A stretch of DNA of 64,000 bases from contig NZ_APND01000001.1 in the NCBI RefSeq assembly GCF_040361215.1, positions 930,001 through 994,000 of the forward strand, given 5' to 3'. The notes below the pieces were generated by a model that was not told the DNA's origin, did no database searches, and saw only the letters and a program-made list of their open reading frames with translations. This stretch comes from Salinisphaera dokdonensis. GTDB taxonomy: Bacteria > Pseudomonadota > Gammaproteobacteria > Nevskiales > Salinisphaeraceae. Position numbers and translations under genes: made by a program. This document shows positions 60,578 through 64,000 of this stretch, in pieces (position 1 is the first letter of the stretch; the number at the start of each line of letters is the position of its first letter).

Positions 60578-61252
60578 ATGGGCATCGCAGACTGGCCGGC
60601 CTCGGAACGCCCGCGTGAAAAACTGCTCGAACGCGGCGCCGGCGCGCTATCGGACGCCGAGTTGCTGGCGATCTTTCTACGTGTCGGCGTGACCGGCATG
60701 AGCGCGGTCGATCTCGCCCGGCATCTGCTGGCCGAATACGGCAGCCTAGGCGCCTTGCTCGCGGCCGACGAAAAGACGTTCTGTGCGACCCGCGGCCTCG
60801 GCGTGGCCAAGTTCGCGCAATTGCAGGCGGTGATGGAAATGGCCAGTCGCCATGCCACTGAAACACTGGCGGACGTGGACGTACTCAGCGCCCCCGAGGC
60901 CACGCGCCGCTATCTGGCGCTGAAACTCGCACACGTGCCACACGAGGTCTTCGCCTGCGTATTCCTGAATACACGCAACCACGTCATCGCCTTCGAGGAA
61001 CTGTTTCGCGGCACCATCGACGGCGCGGCCGTCTACCCGCGCGAAGTGGTCAAGGCGGCCCTGCGCCACAACGCAGCTTCGGTGATTCTCGCCCACAACC
61101 ACCCTTCCGGCGTGGCTGAGCCGAGCGCGGCCGATCGGGACATCACCCGCCGCCTGGTGGACGCACTGGCGCTGGTCGATATCCGCGTGCTCGATCACAT
61201 CATCCTCGGCCATCGCCAGACCACATCGCTGGCCGAACGCGGGCTGATCTAG
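60578..61252 (+). CDS. radC: RadC-family JAB-domain protein
   Basis: A 224-residue protein. The N-terminal HhH-like part (PREKLLERGAGALSDAELLAIFLR) is followed by a JAB/MPN domain with VILAHNHPSGVAEPSAAD, holding the His and Asp metal ligands. RadC is not established as a repair enzyme; its role is unclear. The start is ATG 60578 (MGIADWPAS) rather than the frame from 60491. Divergent from coaBC. Confidence 0.93.
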   Translation: MGIADWPASERPREKLLERGAGALSDAELLAIFLRVGVTGMSAVDLARHLLAEYGSLGALLAADEKTFCATRGLGVAKFAQLQAVMEMASRHATETLADVDVLSAPEATRRYLALKLAHVPHEVFACVFLNTRNHVIAFEELFRGTIDGAAVYPREVVKAALRHNAASVILAHNHPSGVAEPSAADRDITRRLVDALALVDIRVLDHIILGHRQTTSLAERGLI

Positions 61253-61384
61253 CACAGACCGCGCGGCATGTCGTTGCGTAAAGCCACGCTTTGACAGCAT
61301 CAGCCAAGGCCACTAGCTTGCGCTGCGCCGAAACTTTTTCCTTCCCCCTCAATCAGTTTCGGACCGATTACAGGAGAAGAACGC

Positions 61385-62044
61385 ATGAATAAGGTCGCGA
61401 TCGCGGTGAGCGCCACGCTGATTCCCTTTGCAGCCACGGCAGCACCGAACGACCAGCCCGGCGCACCCGGCTATACCTATGTCCAGGGCGACTACATTCC
61501 CGACGGCGATGCCGACGGCACCGGCAACGACTACGACGGCTACGGGGTTGAAGGCTCGGTCACCATCACCCGCCACGTCTTCGTGAACGGCAAGTATGAC
61601 TGGCTCGATGTCGATGGCAGCTCGTTGGAAGCCAACCGCGCGAGCGTCGGCGTGGGCCTCAACGACTTCTTCGACTACGGCGGCGCCGAAGGCACCGGCA
61701 TCGGCTATTACGGCCAGGTGTCCTACGAGCGACTCGCGCTGGACGGCATCAACGGCGGCGACGAGGCCGATGCCAACGGCTACGGCGCGGACGCCGGCCT
61801 GCGCTGGATGGCGACGCCCCGCGTCGAGATCAATCCTCATATCGGCTGGGTCGATTACGGTGATGTCGAGGACGACGTGAATCTCGGCGATGCTGACGGC
61901 ATACGCTACGGTGTACGCGCCCTGGGGCATGTCACGGATGAGCTCGCGCTCACCGCCTCCTACAGCGCCAGCGAAGTCGAGACCGCGCGGCGCGATATCG
62001 GCTTTGACAACGAGTTTCGCGTCGGCGCACGCATGAACTTCTAG
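61385..62044 (+). CDS. Outer-membrane beta-barrel-like protein (copy A)
   Basis: A 219-residue secreted protein with a signal peptide (LIPFAATAAPND) and an acidic, Gly/Asp-rich start. Alternating strands and a final Phe (FRVGARMNF) fit an eight-stranded outer-membrane barrel. Its segment GLRWMATPRVEINPHIGWVD matches a segment of the gene at 62750, so the two are paralogues. Function unknown. A terminator follows at 62068. It is upstream of rpmB and separate from radC. Confidence 0.75.
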   Translation: MNKVAIAVSATLIPFAATAAPNDQPGAPGYTYVQGDYIPDGDADGTGNDYDGYGVEGSVTITRHVFVNGKYDWLDVDGSSLEANRASVGVGLNDFFDYGGAEGTGIGYYGQVSYERLALDGINGGDEADANGYGADAGLRWMATPRVEINPHIGWVDYGDVEDDVNLGDADGIRYGVRALGHVTDELALTASYSASEVETARRDIGFDNEFRVGARMNF

Positions 62045-62067
62045 GCCCATAACAGGCCAGCCTCTGC

Positions 62068-62105
62068 GACGATGGTTCGGCCCGAGCCCGGGCCATCGTC
62101 TTTTT
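62068..62105 (+). terminator. Intrinsic terminator after the first barrel gene
   Basis: Eight-base outer stem (62068-62075 with 62093-62100), further internal pairing, and five T at 62101-62105. It separates the barrel gene from the ribosomal protein genes. Confidence 0.8.
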
Positions 62106-62189
62106 CGTCCCACAACGGTTGTACCGCGTGGCCTTTGATGGTTAAATACGCGGCTCGCTGACGCGCGGCGCGCGACCAAGAGGTTAGTC

Positions 62190-62423
62190 ATGTCCCAGAT
62201 CTGTCAGGTGACCGGCAAGCGCCCGGTGACCGGTAACAACGTCTCTCACGCGCACAACAAGACTCGTCGTCGTTTTGTGCCCAATCTTCACTGGCATCGT
62301 TTCTGGGTGGAAACCGAGAAGCGCTATGTACGCCTGCGGGTGTCGGCAAAGGGCATGCGCATCATCGATCGCCAAGGCATCGATACCGTACTTGCGAAAA
62401 TCCGCAAGCAGGAGAAAGCATAA
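62190..62423 (+). CDS. rpmB: 50S ribosomal protein L28
   Basis: A 77-residue L28, starting MSQICQVTGKRPVTGNNVSH with RRFVPNLHWHRFWVE and a C-terminal VLAKIRKQEKA. Size equals the E. coli protein. The ATG at 62190 is followed, with a one-base overlap at the stop, by rpmG, the normal order. A RBS (AGAGG) lies upstream. Confidence 0.97.
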   Translation: MSQICQVTGKRPVTGNNVSHAHNKTRRRFVPNLHWHRFWVETEKRYVRLRVSAKGMRIIDRQGIDTVLAKIRKQEKA

Positions 62424-62578
62424 TGCGCGAAAAAGTACGCATGGTCTCGACCGCGGACACCGGGTTCTTCTACACCACGTACAAGAACAAGCGGAACACG
62501 CCCGATAAGCTCGAGATGAAGAAATACGATCCCAAGGCGCGTAAGCACGTGACCTTCAAGGAAGCCAAGATCAAGTGA
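62423..62578 (+). CDS. rpmG: 50S ribosomal protein L33
   Basis: A 51-residue L33, MREKVRMVSTADTGFFYTTY then KNKRNTPDKLEMKKYDP and ARKHVTFKEAKIK. It has no Cys pairs, so it is the zinc-free C-minus form. It starts by a one-base overlap with rpmB (TAATG at 62421-62425). A terminator follows at 62617. Confidence 0.97.
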   Translation: MREKVRMVSTADTGFFYTTYKNKRNTPDKLEMKKYDPKARKHVTFKEAKIK

Positions 62579-62616
62579 TCTTCGCTGGATCGGCCTGAGC
62601 CGATCTCGATCGCGAG

Positions 62617-62643
62617 AAAACCGGCCGCGCGCCGGTTTTTTTG
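62617..62643 (+). terminator. Intrinsic terminator of rpmB-rpmG
   Basis: Nine-base stem (62617-62625 with 62631-62639), 5-base loop, with a T run to 62642. It lies about 40 bases after the rpmG stop. Confidence 0.87.
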
Positions 62644-62749
62644 TGCCCTCAAGCTATTTCTCCCGACCGCCGATAAATTGTTGAGCGATGCACACAAATG
62701 CGTCGCGACAACAGCGGCCTCACCGCTGACTCAATACTCGGGGGGAACC

Positions 62750-63481
62750 ATGAACAGAACAACACTCGGCCTCGCGCTCGCATCACTCCTCTTGCCAACG
62801 ATCGGGTACACAGCCGATTCCACGACCGATTCGTTGTATTCGTTCGCGCAAGCGACGTACACGAATCAAGACCTTGATACCGACCTAGGCGATGATGACG
62901 CCGACGGATTTGGGCTATCAGCCTCTTGGCTATTCCTGCCAAACGCCTACGTATTCGCTCGCGGCGATTTCACGAGCCCGGACAAGGGCGACGACGCGCG
63001 GACGTTCTCAATCGGCGCAGGGCATCGGCTACCGATCGCGGATATCCGTAGTGATCTTGACGATGCCGGTCAGATCGACGCCTATGTCGAGGCCAGCTAT
63101 GAAAATCTGGAGTACGAAAGCTCGTTCGGTCTAAGCGATACGCAGGTCGAAGGGGACTCCGATGGTTTCAGCGCCACCTTGGGAATCCGCTGGTTAACCA
63201 CTCCGAACACCGAGCTAAACCCGTATATTGGCTATGTGAATTACGGCGAACCGGATATCGAAGTTCGCGGGCCTTTCGGCCGCAGCTCAGGCTCGATCGA
63301 CGAAACTTTGGATGGCATTCGTTTCGGCGTTCGAGGCGTTCTCGATCTCACGCCGAGAGTTTCGATCGTTGCAGGCTTCGAACGGACTCAACTCGATGTC
63401 GATGGTACCGATATCGATATCACGGCATTGCGCGCCGGCTTGCGCTGGTATTTCCCTTCGACCGGGATCACCGTTCGCTAA
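62750..63481 (+). CDS. Outer-membrane beta-barrel-like protein (copy B)
   Basis: A 243-residue secreted protein, paralogous to the gene at 61385. The signal peptide is MNRTTLGLALASLLLPTIGYTA. Acidic, Asp-rich loops and amphipathic strands are seen; GIRWLTTPNTELNPYIGYVN parallels GLRWMATPRVEINPHIGWVD of copy A. It ends GLRWYFPSTGITVR. The start ATG 62750 follows GGGGG. Composition seems a little less GC-rich than neighbours. Function unknown. Confidence 0.75.
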   Translation: MNRTTLGLALASLLLPTIGYTADSTTDSLYSFAQATYTNQDLDTDLGDDDADGFGLSASWLFLPNAYVFARGDFTSPDKGDDARTFSIGAGHRLPIADIRSDLDDAGQIDAYVEASYENLEYESSFGLSDTQVEGDSDGFSATLGIRWLTTPNTELNPYIGYVNYGEPDIEVRGPFGRSSGSIDETLDGIRFGVRGVLDLTPRVSIVAGFERTQLDVDGTDIDITALRAGLRWYFPSTGITVR

Positions 63482-63500
63482 AGCTCACGGGTCGGCAATC

Positions 63501-64000
63501 TTATTGCTCCAGCAGTAGATTGCCGGCCTGATCTACGTCTACGGACCAGCCGGCCGCGATCCAGGTCGTGGTCACGCTCTCTCGCACGATGGCCGGGCCT
63601 TCGAAGCGCTGGCCAGCACACAGACTATCGCGGTCGTAAACAGGCACATCGTCGCCCAGCCCGTGTACCGCCACGGTTTCCGCCGCTGCGGGCATGCCGT
63701 CGCCGGCCTTTATCTCCGGCAGTGCGACATCCGGCACCGGGCCGGCCCGGTGCAAACGCAGATTGACCAGCTCGACGGCCAGGTCAAAGCGATGACCATA
63801 GCGGGCCGCATGAGCGGCATGGAACGCTTCCAGCAGATCGTCCGGCGTCTGCCATGGCAGATTGAGCGATGCGCTCTGGCCGGCATAGCGCAGATCGGCG
63901 CTAAGCCGCTCTTCGATATCGGCCTCGGCCACGCCCTCTTCGACCAGTTCATCACGCGTGGCATTGCGCAGTGGCGCGAGCCATTCGTCGATCTGACCCG
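63501..64000 (-). CDS. Hydantoinase A/5-oxoprolinase family protein, C-terminal part
   Basis: The frame stays open to the window edge (continuing QIDEWLAPLRNATRDELVEEG upstream of a listed GTG at 63932), so only the C-terminal 166 or so residues are visible. IEERLSADLRYAGQSASLNLPW, HRFDLAVELVNLRLHRAG and RFEGPAIVRESVTTTWIAAGWSVDVD match the end of N-methylhydantoinase A/HyuA-type ATP-dependent enzymes. The true start lies beyond the window. These enzymes open cyclic amides such as 5-oxoproline; the substrate is not known here. Confidence 0.85.
   Translation of the reverse strand, partial: GQIDEWLAPLRNATRDELVEEGVAEADIEERLSADLRYAGQSASLNLPWQTPDDLLEAFHAAHAARYGHRFDLAVELVNLRLHRAGPVPDVALPEIKAGDGMPAAAETVAVHGLGDDVPVYDRDSLCAGQRFEGPAIVRESVTTTWIAAGWSVDVDQAGNLLLEQ

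Noticed and set aside
58965..60692. 575-residue plus-strand frame opposite coaBC
   Set aside because: Antisense to clear coaBC motifs; His/Gln/Arg-rich make-up.

Overview
The window looks like chromosomal DNA of a high-GC gammaproteobacterium, and the best guess is a marine or halophilic lineage such as Salinisphaera. That guess is an inference. It rests on gammaproteobacterial gene order (rpmB-rpmG, radC/coaBC, dut-argB, pyrE/xthA, mutY-yggX), acidic secreted proteins, a glycine betaine importer and two TRAP-type uptake loci. No insertion sequence, prophage or CRISPR array was seen. Because the DNA is GC-rich, many long antisense reading frames are shadows of real genes.

Layout. 1-5.6 kb: YceI-like protein (cut by the edge), nei, an ExoD-like protein, an aldo/keto reductase, an MltB-type transglycosylase and an HI0933-type flavoprotein. 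6-11.4 kb: lipoprotein, large TRAP-like permease and two tandem AdeT-type solute-binding proteins, with a strong hairpin terminator between the last two. 11.7-13.5 kb: Na+/alanine symporter and a 68-residue orphan. 13.6-20.3 kb: a CqsA/LqsA-type autoinducer synthase with an LqsR-like response regulator and a CqsS/LqsS-like histidine kinase, and a divergent GGDEF-EAL protein. 20.4-28 kb: lipocalin, Atm1-type ABC exporter, MFS transporter, proVWX-type betaine importer and GNAT enzyme. 28-34.4 kb: tRNA-Phe, yggX, mutY, an SRPBCC protein, AsmA, a ThiS-ThiG fusion and trmB. 34.7-40.7 kb: TRAP transporter, phosphoribulokinase and a Tas-like aldo/keto reductase.

40.8-50.1 kb holds an apparently complete mevalonate route to farnesyl diphosphate: mvaS (divergent), mvaD, phosphomevalonate kinase, one 758-residue HMG-CoA reductase-mevalonate kinase fusion, idi and ispA. 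HpnM-like and HpnG-like genes sit among them, which points to hopanoid synthesis. 50.1-64 kb: a DUF4139 protein overlapping ampG, xthA (at the position where Pseudomonas has crc), pyrE, phaZ-phaC, argB, dut, a MAPEG gene with an apparent single-base frameshift, coaBC, radC, two related outer-membrane proteins flanking rpmB-rpmG, and the C-terminal end of a hydantoinase A/5-oxoprolinase protein.

The two most notable systems are the alpha-hydroxyketone (CAI-1/LAI-1 type) quorum-sensing locus and the mevalonate cluster with its reductase-kinase fusion. From memory, both relate to systems in Legionella-like gammaproteobacteria. All family assignments were made by reading the sequence; no database search was run.
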